Below, piece after piece: positions 12,301-23,788 of a stretch of 64,000 nucleotides of DNA. Source of the stretch: Opisthocomus hoazin. Taxonomy: Eukaryota > Chordata > Aves > Opisthocomiformes > Opisthocomidae. Made by a program: the position numbers and the translations under genes. The stretch lies in contig NC_134416.1 of NCBI RefSeq assembly GCF_030867145.1, positions 23,731,514 to 23,795,513 of the forward strand. Reading direction: 5' to 3'. Below the pieces are notes generated by a model. That model had not been told where the DNA came from and ran no database searches. It was given only the letters and a program-made list of their open reading frames with translations. How positions within the stretch are numbered: the first letter of the stretch is position 1; each line of letters starts with the position of its first letter.

Positions 12301-15300
12301 TTGTGTTTGACCACTGCATCAGTTCTGGTTTTTTACTTTAATCAAATACATATTCAAAATTTAAAACATTCTAAAAGCTTTTGATCATCAGACAATAATG
12401 CAAATGCCTCCTCTTTTGTAGTATTTCTTCCATTTGTACTGCCGTGTGTAACTGATTGTGCTACCAGTAAACTTTGAGAGCCCACAAGTTTTGGACTGGC
12501 ATAAGGAAATTGTAAAACAAGAGCACAGAGGGCAATTATTTTTAATGTGATTTCTGACCTCTGAAACCTCCTCATAATTTCGGGCTCTGTAGCAAGAGTA
12601 TTCTGGCCTTCCTATTTATGTGAAGGTTGTGAATATGCTATAGGACAGGTGCTGGATATAAGGCCGCTAAGGGGAGAGAAAACCCCCAGTGAAACAAACC
12701 CATAAAACTAGTAAGTACATCACTTGAAATGAAATCAGCAGAGCTGAGAACACTGTAGTGAAAAGAATGAGCAACTGAGTTAAGGCTAATACAGAAAGCT
12801 ACACCTACAACAAAGTATGAATGCAAATAGCTGTTACTTCAGTTGCATAGAATTAGTCGTATAAATACAAGCTTTCTAGTCCATTTTCAGAAATGTAGTT
12901 ACATGAGTCCCTTTTCAGAATAATCTCTCGTAAACCTAACTTTTAATATCTATAAAAGAAGTGTGCTGCAGTAGTTGCTCTTTGCCTTCCAAACATTGGA
13001 ATCATGTATGAAGATCATTTCCATGCCGAGGGCTGGAAGGGGGTAAGTGATGGCCAGGCATAGGTCTTCCTGAAACAGGAAATTTCAACTCCTTGATTAT
13101 TTTGCTTTAATTTATTTTTCACCTTCTAACACATTTTGAAGTATAAGGTGTAAATGCATATTTAAATTTAACTGACTCTTTGTGGAAGCTGAAAATAAAA
13201 CTAGGAAATACATAATCTTCCATATTACTAATATAGTTGTCAGTGTCTGTATAGAGTAATCTTTTTTAATCTTTAGTACTAACTGACATTAGAATAAACT
13301 TTTATACTGGCAACACTGGAAAACATCTTTTGGCTCTGTCCATTACGAACTTTAGATATTTGTTTTATTGCTACCTCATCTAACTCCGTGCGATATTTTT
13401 CCTGGTAAGTGTTGATTGATTTTTATCCTACTGGCTTTTAAAAAAATGGCGTTAATCAAGTTGCTTTCAACATATACGTATTTTTTAGCTTGTGGAGATA
13501 TTCCAGAACAAATTCGATCACCAAGCGGGACAATCACAAGTCCAGGGTGGCCCTCTGAGTATCCTGCCCGAATCAACTGTAGCTGGTACATCCATGCAAA
13601 CCCCGGGGAGATCATTACTATAAGGTAATGGTGCTCCTGTATTAACCGCATGGATTGAAGAAGTGCTGACTAGACATTTTTAACTGCCGGTTGTGTATGT
13701 ACCAATTTCCTCTTCCTTCCTGTAAATGTAGGATTCCTGTTTTGTTTGTTTTCTCCCTTTCCTTTTATTTGATTTGCTCTTACACAGCCATGTAGCATTT
13801 GTTTTCAACTGGAGAGTTGGCAACCAGAGAAAGTGTCTGTGCTCATTTATTTGATTTCTTTCTAATGTCTCTGAAATATAAGAATTTTGCATTAAAAATT
13901 TGTAGGGGAAATTCTGTACTGCTTCATTGCTATGAAGTCTCATGGTGTGCTTAAAAGTGACAGAGTGTAAATAGAGAATCAATAGATAATGGTTGCAGTT
14001 TTGGAAATGCTGACTTTTGGTGCAGTCAGCTCCCCACATTTTCATGTACGTTATAACTTTTCTAAAGAAGTAATGTAAAAAAAGTTGCATCATAGGTTCA
14101 AGTTCCCCCCAGTTCATTCCGCGTTACTGCCACAAGGGAAATCTAGGCTTGTTTTAGCATCAAGATACAAATTAGTACTGCTTCACAGGCTGAAAATGAA
14201 ACTGCATTAGCTACAGATTTACTTCAGTTTCCAGTACCGACCTGCTGACCTAAGAAGCAGCTCTTCATTACGAAGTATTTGCTTTGACATCAGTTAGTCT
14301 TTTAAAGTACTGCTTTTTAATTTAAACAGTCTTTCTACTAAGTATTAAACTGGCATAAATGCAATGTAAAGTAGGTAGAGCTGTTAGTCTACTAGAAATG
14401 CTTTCTAAACTTTTTCATACATTTTGTTTTTCATAAAACCTTTTTTTTTTCCTCTTACATTGTTTCCTCCCGCTCATTTACCTAGCATACATTTCACATT
14501 TCATTTCTGGTTTACTGCTATGTTGTCTGTGCTGACTGTTTTGCCCTGCCTCTTCACGCTTCATTACCATGACAACATGTCTTGATAAAGCTGTAGCCAC
14601 ACCATGACATTCCATGACATATCCGCTAGGTAACCGAGTAGTGCAACTGGGAGCAAATCTTAACTGAAATCATAGTTTTGAACAATGTAGCTGTATTTTT
14701 AATGCCAAGTTATATCATTAGCTAATGCTACACTTAGCCAAAGTCTGATGACATTTGGGTTAAATAAAGCCACTTAATAGTATATGAACATCATTAAATG
14801 AGACTCATAAAGACAATTGCATGAATAGAATTATTAAATTATTTTTTTTTTTAGATGAAGGCTTAATGTGTTTTTTATAGCAAAACTGAGCTTCTTTAAG
14901 AGCTTACAGCTAACTTCCATTTTTATGTGTAGTAATTCATCAGCTTGGTTGCGTAATATCCAGCTCGGTAGCAATTTTGATTTTTTTTTTTTTTTCTTTT
15001 CAGCTTTCAAGATTTTGACGTTGAGGGATCCCGACGATGCAGCTCAGATTGGCTGACAATTGGAAGCTACAAGAATATTGAAGGCTACAGAGCATGCGGC
15101 TCCTCCATTCCTTCACCATACATCTCTTCACAGGATCATGTTTGGATCAGATTTCACTCAGATGATAGCATTTCCAGAAAAGGCTTCAGATTAGTCTACT
15201 TTGCTGGTATGTTTCAGATGATACCTAGTTCAGTTTTATGGTTTCATTTTTTGTTTCCTGTTTCAAGAACTGCTTCCTTGTAGCAGGGTATAGTGTATGC

Positions 15301-15870
15301 ATGTCCTGTAGTCAATTCAAGGCTTATTGAAAGTATACATTGTGTAGATTATTTCAGTCTCAACTATTCAAAGCGGGAATTAGTGTCTGCAGTAATAAGC
15401 AGAGTGAATGATTTTGGGGGGGAAAATTCAATATTGGGCAACTTGGGAGGTTTTTTAACATAAGATTTGAAGTTTTTTCATCAAAGTAAAATTAGTTGTT
15501 AAAATGGTTGGGTAAACTTCTGAGTAGCATAAATAGGGCAAGAGAAAGAAGAAACAGTGGGATTCTTTTTACATTTGTGTTATTATTTCCCATCTCCAGA
15601 AGGTACACTCTGTTTTTAAAAAAAAAAACGCAATTTAAAAACCTATTAACATGATAAATTACTCTATCCAAGTGTAGACATGGTTTTGTTCATGCAAAAT
15701 TTTTCTTGGATAATTCAAGTATGCAATATAAGCCAGTTAACAGTAGTAATAGTTTGAGACTGTTTTGTGGGCAATTCTTGCTCTAATAGCTGTTGCCAAG
15801 AGAGAGGAGGAAGACAGTCATAGGTAAAGACTAGCTCCAAACTTTTTTCTGCCCTTAAACAGTATTATTT

Positions 15871-15902
<32 letters not shown>

Positions 15903-18900
15903 TAATAGCATGGTTCATGGTTTTCTGCATCCTCATCAAAAATGCTCGATTAGATTTCTCTTTGTTTTCATAATGGTTTTGGGTTCTCTTGCTTCTTCAG
16001 TATATTCCTGCACTCCGCTCTCTGGCCTGCTCCAAATCTCTGTGCACTAACTTTTGACACCCCTCCTCCATAAAACAACACATACTTTCTTACACCTATC
16101 CACTGCCACCCATCTTCAAAACTGTTCCACCAAGATTCAGTAAAACAAGCCCTGATCTCCTCTATCCTAAGCCATGTTTGTCCCTGTTCTCTGTTCTGCA
16201 CTCCTGCCTGATGGCTTCCTCCATCTTGTCAGAGCTCCTTCACAAACCTAAAGTTTCCAGGAGGGTTTATGCCTTTTTACCATCTGTTTTCAAACCTACA
16301 AAAAAAAGTTGCTCTACTCTTCAGCTCTTTGCAGCTTAGCAAGTCTTGGCAGAAGTAATGCAGCCTTGCATTTGGTGCTGGCTCAGCTTTCAGGGCAGTG
16401 TTCTACCTGGGTTTTGCTTACTGCTGTCTCACCAAAAAACATGATGGGGGGGGCAGGGAAGCCATTGTCGAATCAGTCCTTCCCTACTACTGTTTCTGTT
16501 AACTGCCCCCACACATCCCGTAATGCTGTGTGAGGGATCAGCTTCTGCCCTGCTTATCTCCTGGTAGGCACGGAGGGGAGGCACTATTCCTGCCTGAGGG
16601 GCTTTGGGAAGGAAGGACGGACATCTTGAATAAGAGACACATGGAATGGGTGGAGAGGGCAAGCCACAGGCTCAGTGGAGTTTTTCTGAAAATCCTTTCC
16701 TCTCTTTTCCTCTGATCTTGAAACAATTTCAGTGTATAACCCATTTTGGAAGAAGCTGTAACATTTTCAATAATAAGCAGTTTTTTCTGTTATGTGATTT
16801 CTTATTTTTAGCATCATGCAGTAGTACTCAATTTAGATTACTTAAGACGTTCATCCAATGTTTTTAAATGTCTTTTCAAAAAATGTTTTTTTGTTTAGTT
16901 TTGGAGTTTTTTTGTGGTTTTGTTTGTTGGGCGCTTTTTTAAATGAATCTTGCTGAAACTTTGGTTTGAGCTTAGTCCGTATGCTTGATATGATACTTAG
17001 GAAGTATTTAATGATTGAGGTGGTAGTGTAGTGTTTCCGTGATCAGAGTAGTCTTCTGTTGTTGTACACTGAGCTGTATATAGAAGAAGAGTTGCTAAAT
17101 CTGCTTTAATAATCATCTGATCATTTCTGCTCTCCAATGTGAAGAGGAGACTCCTGAAATACTAACACCACTTTTGCTATATGTTCAGCTGTGCCTTTAT
17201 GTTGTTTGATTTCTTCTCATTAGTATCATACCATAGTACTCAGTTTAACACCTCATTAAACTATCTCATCTAGTGTTAAGGCTGCTCTTAAAGGTGGTGT
17301 GTGATCTTAGAAAAAGAGGAAAAATAGTAATACCTGATTTACATGGATGCAAGTTAGGCCTACTTGTCTTCAATGAGGGAAATGATATAGATTACAGGCC
17401 TAAAAGAGACCATTAGGGAGCTCCATGTTTAAAATGTGATGTGGAAAATAAGCCAGGTGAATTGTTTGAATTAATTCTTGTCTAAAGTAAGTAATATCTT
17501 CCATGTAAATACTCATACTTCATTTTAAACAAACAAAACAACAACAAAAAAAGCCTTCCAGTTAGGAACAGTACTTGACTAGAAAGTAAATTCTGTGTCA
17601 CTTTACTTTCTTCCCTCTGTCTTCCTTCCACCCCCTTTAATTTATCAGCCTCTTTAATTATGGGTATCAGAATGTGATGGGGTTTAATAATGGTGATGTA
17701 GAGTCGAAAACAGAGTTAATAAAAGTACAGAGTACACTCTAATTTATGATTCATATGTAAACTTTCCTGATGTAATGACTTGGGGATCAATGATTAAAAA
17801 TAGTAAATCAAGATCAAGCAGGCAACTCTTTTCTGGGTTGTTTTAAAGCCCGCAGAAGGAAGAGCTTAGGTTGAAATCGTATCCTGTTTTGTTACTATAG
17901 TATTGCCATTAATATTTACAGCTCCTTGCTATATCTAGGTTCTGCAAGGTCGAAGCATTGAGCTAGAGTATAATCAGTACTCTTCTTAAGCATAATATAC
18001 TATATTTACCCTCCACCTATGGCATACAGTCATTCGAGGCAGGACAAGTCTAGTAGTTCACTTTTACAGGTATCAAACTCAAGTCCAAAATCCATACTAG
18101 ATATTTGCCATACGAAAATTATGAATGACATGTGAGTGCGTGTATTTACAAAAATACCTACATCTATATATGTAACAGAACAAGAAGATCATATAATTTA
18201 TACTAGATTTGTTCTTGAGGGTTTTTTTAATAAAATAAACATTTTTCTAAAACTTAATCACTGGCAGCACTTTTCTTTTTGCTCTCCTTTTACTCTCTGT
18301 CAGTGAATTTATTGACTATAGCACTCTTCAGCAGTACTCGTAACGTGTATCACTCTTGTTGGTTTCATGTTGTTTCTGCATTCATTTTTTAAAAAGCCTT
18401 AGCGTTCGTGAATTTTTTCTAATGCTGACATTGTTGCATCTGTTTTTGAAAAATTGTTTCAGGGTAAAGCATTTCTTTTTAATGCTTTCTAGGATACTAA
18501 AATAGCAAAAAGGAGAACAAGGGTGTGATATGACTTGATCTATCACAGCAGATTAGTTGCAGCAAGCTAAATTCAGACTAGATATGAGGACTTCTATCAC
18601 TTTGTGTGGTTAAGCACTGGAACTTTGAAAATACTTGATTGGACGAGGCCCTGAACAACCCAATCAGACTTCCATTAGCCTTGCTTTGAGCTGATGGTTT
18701 GATTAGGTGAACTCCAGAGTTCCCTTCCAAAAACCTGCTTCTCCTGGGAAGGTCTGTATTTCAGTAAGTTCATCGTGCTGTCCTTCCTGTTTCTTTTTTC
18801 AAACCCTAAGTTTAGTGTTATTTAGATTTAGTATATATTTGTCTGAGTTACTGCTGTGTAGGGCCACCTGCACTCCAGCTTTTTTAGATTTTTGATTTTT

Positions 18901-21900
18901 TTTTGGAGGGTTGACCACAGCAGTTTGTTTTATAGCCAACTTTACAGTCTGTACTGTAGTTTTTAGAAATTGCAGTGATTTAAAATGATGCAGCAGTATT
19001 TGACTCAGCTAAGTTGCTGCAGAGCTGAAATAGCTTGCTTCCCAGCTATGCTTCTGTGTTTAACATGGTTGGAACTTTAATAGATGAAGCCCTGAAAAAA
19101 ATATTCTTGATGTTACAGGTGTGGTAGTAGCCAGTAGACTACATTTTCTTAAATAAAAGTGTCTCTTCACACACACACCCCCCCCAGTTTAAATAAAACA
19201 AGCCCCACAACAGCCACCCCCCCACCCCATGTTTTCTGGACCACTACTTGGATCCTTCACTTTTAAAGTACAATTTTGTGTTCAGGCAAGCATGTGTTTC
19301 TGTGTTTGCTGCACCCTTAGTTGCTGGAGGAAAGGCAGGAGCAGTGGGGGGAGGTGAGGACAGAGGTTTGTTTTTCTTTGGTTGGTGGTAATAGGTAATC
19401 TTCAACTGTCAGCTTCTCTCCTGACATAGATCCTTTGGTACAAAGTAGGAACCGGCGAAGACAGGAGAGAGGTCTGGCTGCTTTTACAAGAAAGAATTTG
19501 AGAAAGTAACCAGTACTGCAGGACAAAATCTTTCTGTATTTCAAGTGATGGAGGAGAGAAAGAATATTTTTCTGGCTTATTTGTAGCACCTTAGAAGCCA
19601 GATTTTTCAGTCACTATAAATGACCATTGTCTTCTTGCTTGGGTTAAAGTTATTTCACTGAAAGCAGCTAAGGATGAGGCTTATGCTGATGTACTGACAG
19701 TGTTTCCACCTAAAAAAACTGTTTTATCTTGAAACTTACTGAAAATTGTGTCGATTTACAGAGACTTTTAAGTAGTTGTTTTCCCATTCTGCACTAGCTG
19801 GTGCAGCAAATAAAGACGTGACACAAACAATGAAGTGCTAAATTCTAAAAAGAAAACATGTTTTTAATTTTTTTTTTTTCAGGGAAATCTGATGAACCAA
19901 ATTGTGATTGTGACCAGTTCCATTGCGCTAATGGGAAGTGCATTCCAGAAAGTTGGAAATGTAATAATATGGATGAATGTGGAGACAACTCAGACGAAGA
20001 AATTTGTGCCAAAGCTAATCCTCCGACAGCTGCTTCCTTTCAACCTTGTGCTAACAATTATTTCCAGTGTCTTTCGCGCTTCACCAAGCTTTACACTTGC
20101 CTTCCAGAATCTTTAAAATGTGACGGTAACATTGATTGTCTTGACCTGGGAGACGAAATAGACTGTGATGTGCCAACATGCGGGCAGTGGTTAAAATACT
20201 TTTATGGTACCTTCAGTTCTCCCAACTATCCTGACTTCTACCCACCTGGAAGCAACTGCACCTGGCTGATAGACACTGGTGACCATCGCAAAGTAATTTT
20301 GCGATTCACTGATTTTAAACTTGATGGTACAGGGTATGGAGACTATGTCAAAATATATGACGGATTGGAGGAGAACCCACGGAAGCTGTTGCGTGTGCTA
20401 ACAGCGTTTGACTCTCATGCTCCACTCACAGTTGTTTCATCCTCAGGACAGATAAGAGTGCATTTTTGTGCTGACAAAGTGAATGCTGCAAGAGGATTCA
20501 ATGCCACCTATCAAGTAGATGGCTTCTGCTTGCCCTGGGAAATCCCATGCGGTGGAAACTGGGGTTGCTACACAGAGCAGCAGCGCTGCGATGGCTACTG
20601 GCACTGTCCGAATGGAAGGGATGAAACCAACTGCACCATGTGCCAAAGAGATGAGTTTCCCTGCTCTCGAAATGGTGTTTGTTATCCTCGTTCAGATCGC
20701 TGCAACTACCAGAATCATTGCCCTAATGGCTCAGATGAAAAAAATTGCTTCTTCTGTCAGCCAGGAAATTTTCATTGTAAAAATAACCGCTGTGTGTTTG
20801 AGAGCTGGGTTTGTGATTCTCAAGATGACTGTGGTGATGGCAGTGATGAAGAGAATTGCCCGGTCATTGTGCCCACTAGAGTAATAACTGCAGCTGTCAT
20901 TGGGAGTCTTATTTGCGGACTGCTGCTGGTCATTGCACTGGGATGTACTTGTAAATTGTACTCACTCAGGATGTTTGAGCGAAGGTAAGTAGAACAGATG
21001 GCCTTGCGTAAATTTTTAAAGTGTTTTCATATCTGTTATTGTTATACTTGAAACATTTTTATTGACATATAATTATTGTTGCATGTGATTTCTGAAGCCA
21101 TTGTTCCTTAAAAGGGAAGAGAAGTATTCTGATCACTTAACTATTGAGACTTAAGCTTTCAGATGTTGTTACAAAAAAGCAAGGTGGAAAAGCTGTATTT
21201 CTGCAACTAAATATCTCAATTCTGTATTTAACAGCATGTTTGTTTTTTTGTAGACTATCTCATACCAGGATTGCACATTCTTCAGTTTTTATAAAATAAT
21301 ATAAACATCTCTCATCACACCTTTTGTATTTAGCCCATCCTTTTTTATTATTAGGAATTTATTGTTAGGTTGATTTTGTTGTTCTTGTCTCAGCCAAATA
21401 GACCCATAGGAACAACTGCAAGGACTTACTATATATTCTTTGTCAATTAAATTTCAATTAATAAAACTTCATCTGCTGAAATTTATTATTTCAGATTATA
21501 ATAGCTTGACATAGTTTTAAGTGTATATATACATCGTAGTCTTATGTGCTTTGAATTTCTTTTTTCTTTGAAAGATCATTTGAAACTCATTTGTCAAGGG
21601 TTGAGGCTGAACTGTTAAGAAGAGAAGCTCCTCCATCCTATGGACAGTTAATTGCCCAGGGTTTAATTCCACCAGTTGAAGATTTTCCTGTTTGTTCACC
21701 AAATCAGGTAAGATTCCAAAATAGCAGCCAGGCCACTTAAAATTTAAGGAGACTGAAACAAAGATATTTTAACTTTGATCTGCATTTTCTTGTTCTGTAG
21801 CATTTCATTTTCTTCTTCTTCATGCATGCATGTTAAGTGTTTAATTGGGGGGTGGTGGAAGACTATTCTGAAAAATATTCTGTATATTTGCATCTTTTAA

Positions 21901-23788
21901 TGAAGATGATGGCAAAAGTGGACTTTATCCTGCAACTAAACACATCAGTGAATATTTGCAGAATCATGGGCATCTGGCACATCTTCTACTCTAGTATTTG
22001 AGAATTGAGCTACTTAGCTGAGACACTGTTTCCTGTAAGTTTGAGTAAGCGACCTCCAAGTCAAAGGTGTTACTGTATTTGTGTTACCTTACAATTTAAA
22101 AGTTATACAAGGTTTTAAGCAGAAAAATTCAGGTATGCATTTTCTACAGCTGAATGACTAGAAAAATGGATACTGAAGTTGGGAAATGTATGGTTTAGAA
22201 CACATAAGATAATTTTAATTAAACAGAGGCATTAAAGCATTTTGAAACTGGAATTAACTGATGATGCCAGAATGGGAAAAAAATCAAACTACAAGCCTCT
22301 GCTAGAGAGGATGTTTAATTTAGTCTCTATTCTAGGCAGCCCCATGGTAGTGGATAAAGAAAGGTCACCTCTGTTAAACCTTTCTGGAAAATTTCGTTTT
22401 TAAATCCTAAACTTTCTGATGCATGTTTCTATGTACTGTACTCTAAAATCCACAGTGACTGCTTTATCTTCTTGGTAAGACTGTGTGTAACACATCTTGC
22501 ATACCTGCTGCACTGAGTCTGCACTGTACTTTTCTGTAATCAGTGTTCCGTATCCAGGTTACAGTGCATTGGTTTCCACTTTGCCTTTACTTAAAGGTCC
22601 TTGATTTGGGCAGAAATATACCTTACATACTTCATTACTCTTTTACTCCCCTTTTTCTTCCATACGTGTTTCCACTTTATTTCTCTGTTCATGATGGTTT
22701 TTCCGCAAGAGAATCTAGACTTCTTGCATGCCTGCTTTGTTTCTGAAATAGCCTATTGCTGCATACACCAGATCCTTAACATTAGCGACACAACTTTTTA
22801 AATATTTAAGACTCTACATTTAACTTTGTGGTTGTGTGCTGTTTTGCACAATAGTTGTCATTCTTCTTTTGTTAGAACAGTGCCAACGTACTGTCAACAC
22901 ATGATTGTTGCTTGTCTTCTCGTTTAGGCTTCAGTTCTGGAAAACCTGAGACTGGCAGTACGATCTCAGCTTGGATTTACCTCAATCAGACTTCCCATTG
23001 CTGGCAGATCAAGTAACATTTGGAATCGAATTTTTAATTTTGCAAGGTCACGTCATTCTGGATCATTGGCTTTGGTCTCAGCAGATGGAGATGGTGTTGC
23101 CAGCCAAAGTACTAGTAGAGAAGCTGAAAGAAATAATACTCACAGAAGTCTGTTTTCAGTTGAATCTGATGATACAGACACAGAAAATGAAAGAAGAGAC
23201 ACAGCAGGAGCAGTTGGTGGTGTTGCTGCCACCTTGCCTCAGAAAGTCCCTCCTGCAACAGCAATAGAAGCCACGGTCGGAGCTGGGAGTTCCTCTGCTC
23301 AGAGCGGCAGTAGTGGTAACACGGATAGCGGAAGAGAAGTGACAAGTGTAGAGCCCCCAAGCACAAGTCCCGCACGTCACCAGCTCACTAGCGCGCTAAG
23401 TCGTATGACTCAAGGCTTACGCTGGGTACGCTTTACGTTAGGGAGATCAAGCTCAGTGAATCAGAACCAAAGTCCTTTGAGACAGCTTGATAATGGGGTA
23501 AGTGGAAGAGAAGAGGATGATGATGTTGAAATGTTAATTCCAGTCTCTGATGTAGCATCAGACTTTGACATGAATGACTGTTCAAGACCTCTACTTGATC
23601 TCAGCTCAGATCAAGGACCAGGGCTTAGACAGCCTTACAGTGCAACACATCACGGTGTAAGGTCATGCAGTCGAGATGGCCCCTGTGAGAGCTGTGGCAT
23701 CGTACACACTGCCCAGATACCCGACACTTGCTTAGAAGCAACAGTGAAAAATGAAACTAGTGACGATGAGGCATTATTACTCTGCTAG
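6273..23788 (+). CDS. LRP12: LRP12, LDL receptor related protein 12 (exons 2-7; exon 1 outside window)
   Basis: Single-pass type I membrane protein of the LDL-receptor-related family; the mammalian protein has been linked to internalisation and signalling. Joining six exons with GT-AG borders and consistent phases gives 830 residues ending at TAG 23786-23788. Human LRP12 is about 859 residues, so only about 27 N-terminal residues (signal peptide, exon 1) are missing. Residues counted from the split Gly at 6273: CUB1 ~21-131, LDLa1 ~140-176, a longer atypical LDLa2 ~188-230, CUB2 ~234-345, LDLa3-5 ~350-461 with SDE-type calcium-binding ends, transmembrane helix ~466-489 (VITAAVIGSLICGLLLVIAL), cytoplasmic tail ~490-830. 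The tail carries a PPSY (PPxY) motif in exon 6 and ends DDEALLLC, which fits an acidic dileucine sorting signal. Identification rests on near-identity to remembered mammalian LRP12 over its whole length. The neighbour DPYS on the same strand supports it by synteny. Confidence 0.97.
6330..13488 (+). other. LRP12: LRP12 intron 2
   Basis: A 7.2-kb intron with no coding exon I can support. It contains a C-rich run at 8717-8742 and an unassigned minus-strand reading frame at 10663-10914. The rest is AT-rich unique sequence. Confidence 0.85.
8717..8742. repeat. C-rich simple tract (G-quadruplex-capable on the - strand)
   Basis: Four C-runs of 6, 3, 5 and 3 bases lie within 26 bp, separated by loops of 2, 1 and 6 nt. 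The minus strand therefore carries four G-runs able to form a quadruplex, and the plus strand an i-motif. It lies in LRP12 intron 2. No function is implied by sequence alone. Confidence 0.6.
13489..13624 (+). CDS. LRP12: LRP12 coding exon 3 (first half of CUB1)
   Basis: 136 nt between a TTTTTTAG acceptor and a GTAATG donor. It encodes the start of the first CUB domain, ACGDIPEQIRSPSG through GEIITI, including the first two CUB cysteines and an NCSW glycosylation-type site. It differs from human by a few conservative residues. Confidence 0.95.
13625..15003 (+). other. LRP12: LRP12 intron 3
   Basis: A 1.4-kb intron ending in a long pyrimidine tract before the CAG at 15001-15003. A 145-codon minus-strand frame at 13680-14117 has no recognisable domain and is within chance length for this window. 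Confidence 0.85.
15004..15206 (+). CDS. LRP12: LRP12 coding exon 4 (second half of CUB1)
   Basis: 203 nt with a poly-T/CAG acceptor and a GTATGT donor at 15207. It encodes FQDFDVEGSRRC through FRLVYFAG and completes CUB1 with its third and fourth cysteines. The final G of the exon begins the Gly codon completed in exon 5. Confidence 0.95.
15870..15894. repeat. (TA)n microsatellite
   Basis: About twelve uninterrupted TA units, followed by AAATTATATAATA. Likely polymorphic in length. Intronic in LRP12. Confidence 0.9.
18567..18733 (+). mobile_element. Degraded CR1 LINE 3' end
   Basis: Shows the landmark order of a CR1 3' end: TTCAGACTAGATATGAGGA, then GGACGAGGCCCTGAACAACC, then GGTGAACTCCAGAGTTCCCT. 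The octamer tail is lost and spacing is disturbed, so this is an old insertion in LRP12 intron 4. Confidence 0.75.
19883..20984 (+). CDS. LRP12: LRP12 coding exon 5 (LDLa1-2, CUB2, LDLa3-5, TM)
   Basis: A large 1102-nt exon with a T14-CAG acceptor and a GTAAGT donor at 20985. In order it encodes two LDLa modules (the second enlarged), the second CUB domain from CGQWLKYFYG, three further LDLa modules each ending in a DETNC, SDEKNC or SDEENC calcium-site motif, and the transmembrane helix with the basic stop-transfer sequence RMFERR. The ORF is unbroken and close to human. Confidence 0.97.
20985..21574 (+). other. LRP12: LRP12 intron 5
   Basis: A 590-bp AT-rich intron with no recognisable feature apart from its splice sites. 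Confidence 0.85.
21575..21707 (+). CDS. LRP12: LRP12 coding exon 6 (juxtamembrane tail)
   Basis: 133 nt. The first base completes the Arg codon split from exon 5, and the exon ends in frame at CAG before GTAAGA. It encodes SFETHLSRVEAELLRREAP, then PPSYGQLIAQGLIPP, and contains the PPSY motif that could bind WW domains. Confidence 0.95.
21708..22927 (+). other. LRP12: LRP12 intron 6
   Basis: A 1.2-kb intron with no repeat or gene that I recognise. Confidence 0.85.
22928..23788 (+). CDS. LRP12: LRP12 coding exon 7 (cytoplasmic tail and stop)
   Basis: Acceptor CGTTTAG precedes 22928, and the frame is open for 286 codons to TAG. It encodes the Ser-, Asp- and Glu-rich tail. Well-conserved blocks are ASVLENLRLAVRSQLGFTS, RHQLTSALSRMTQGLRWVRF and the C-terminus TSDDEALLLC. 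The low-complexity part around 23200-23330 (Ala, Ser and Gly rich) diverges most from human, as expected for a disordered region. Confidence 0.96.
   Translation, partial: ASVLENLRLAVRSQLGFTSIRLPIAGRSSNIWNRIFNFARSRHSGSLALVSADGDGVASQSTSREAERNNTHRSLFSVESDDTDTENERRDTAGAVGGVAATLPQKVPPATAIEATVGAGSSSAQSGSSGNTDSGREVTSVEPPSTSPARHQLTSALSRMTQGLRWVRFTLGRSSSVNQNQSPLRQLDNGVSGREEDDDVEMLIPVSDVASDFDMNDCSRPLLDLSSDQGPGLRQPYSATHHGVRSCSRDGPCESCGIVHTAQIPDTCLEATVKNETSDDEALLLC

Larger units (their letters stand above)
15207..19882 (+). other. LRP12: LRP12 intron 4
   Basis: A 4.7-kb intron holding a TA microsatellite at 15870-15894, a degraded CR1 tail at about 18567-18733 and C-rich runs at 19188-19228. The stretch 15960-16700 is pyrimidine-rich on the plus strand with several short open frames but no recognisable gene. 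Confidence 0.85.

Noticed and set aside
13680..14117. 145-codon minus-strand frame in LRP12 intron 3
   Set aside because: No family resemblance, located wholly in an intron, and within chance expectation.
20519..20884. 121-codon frame overlapping LRP12 exon 5 in another frame
   Set aside because: Shadow of the Cys-rich LDLa coding sequence.
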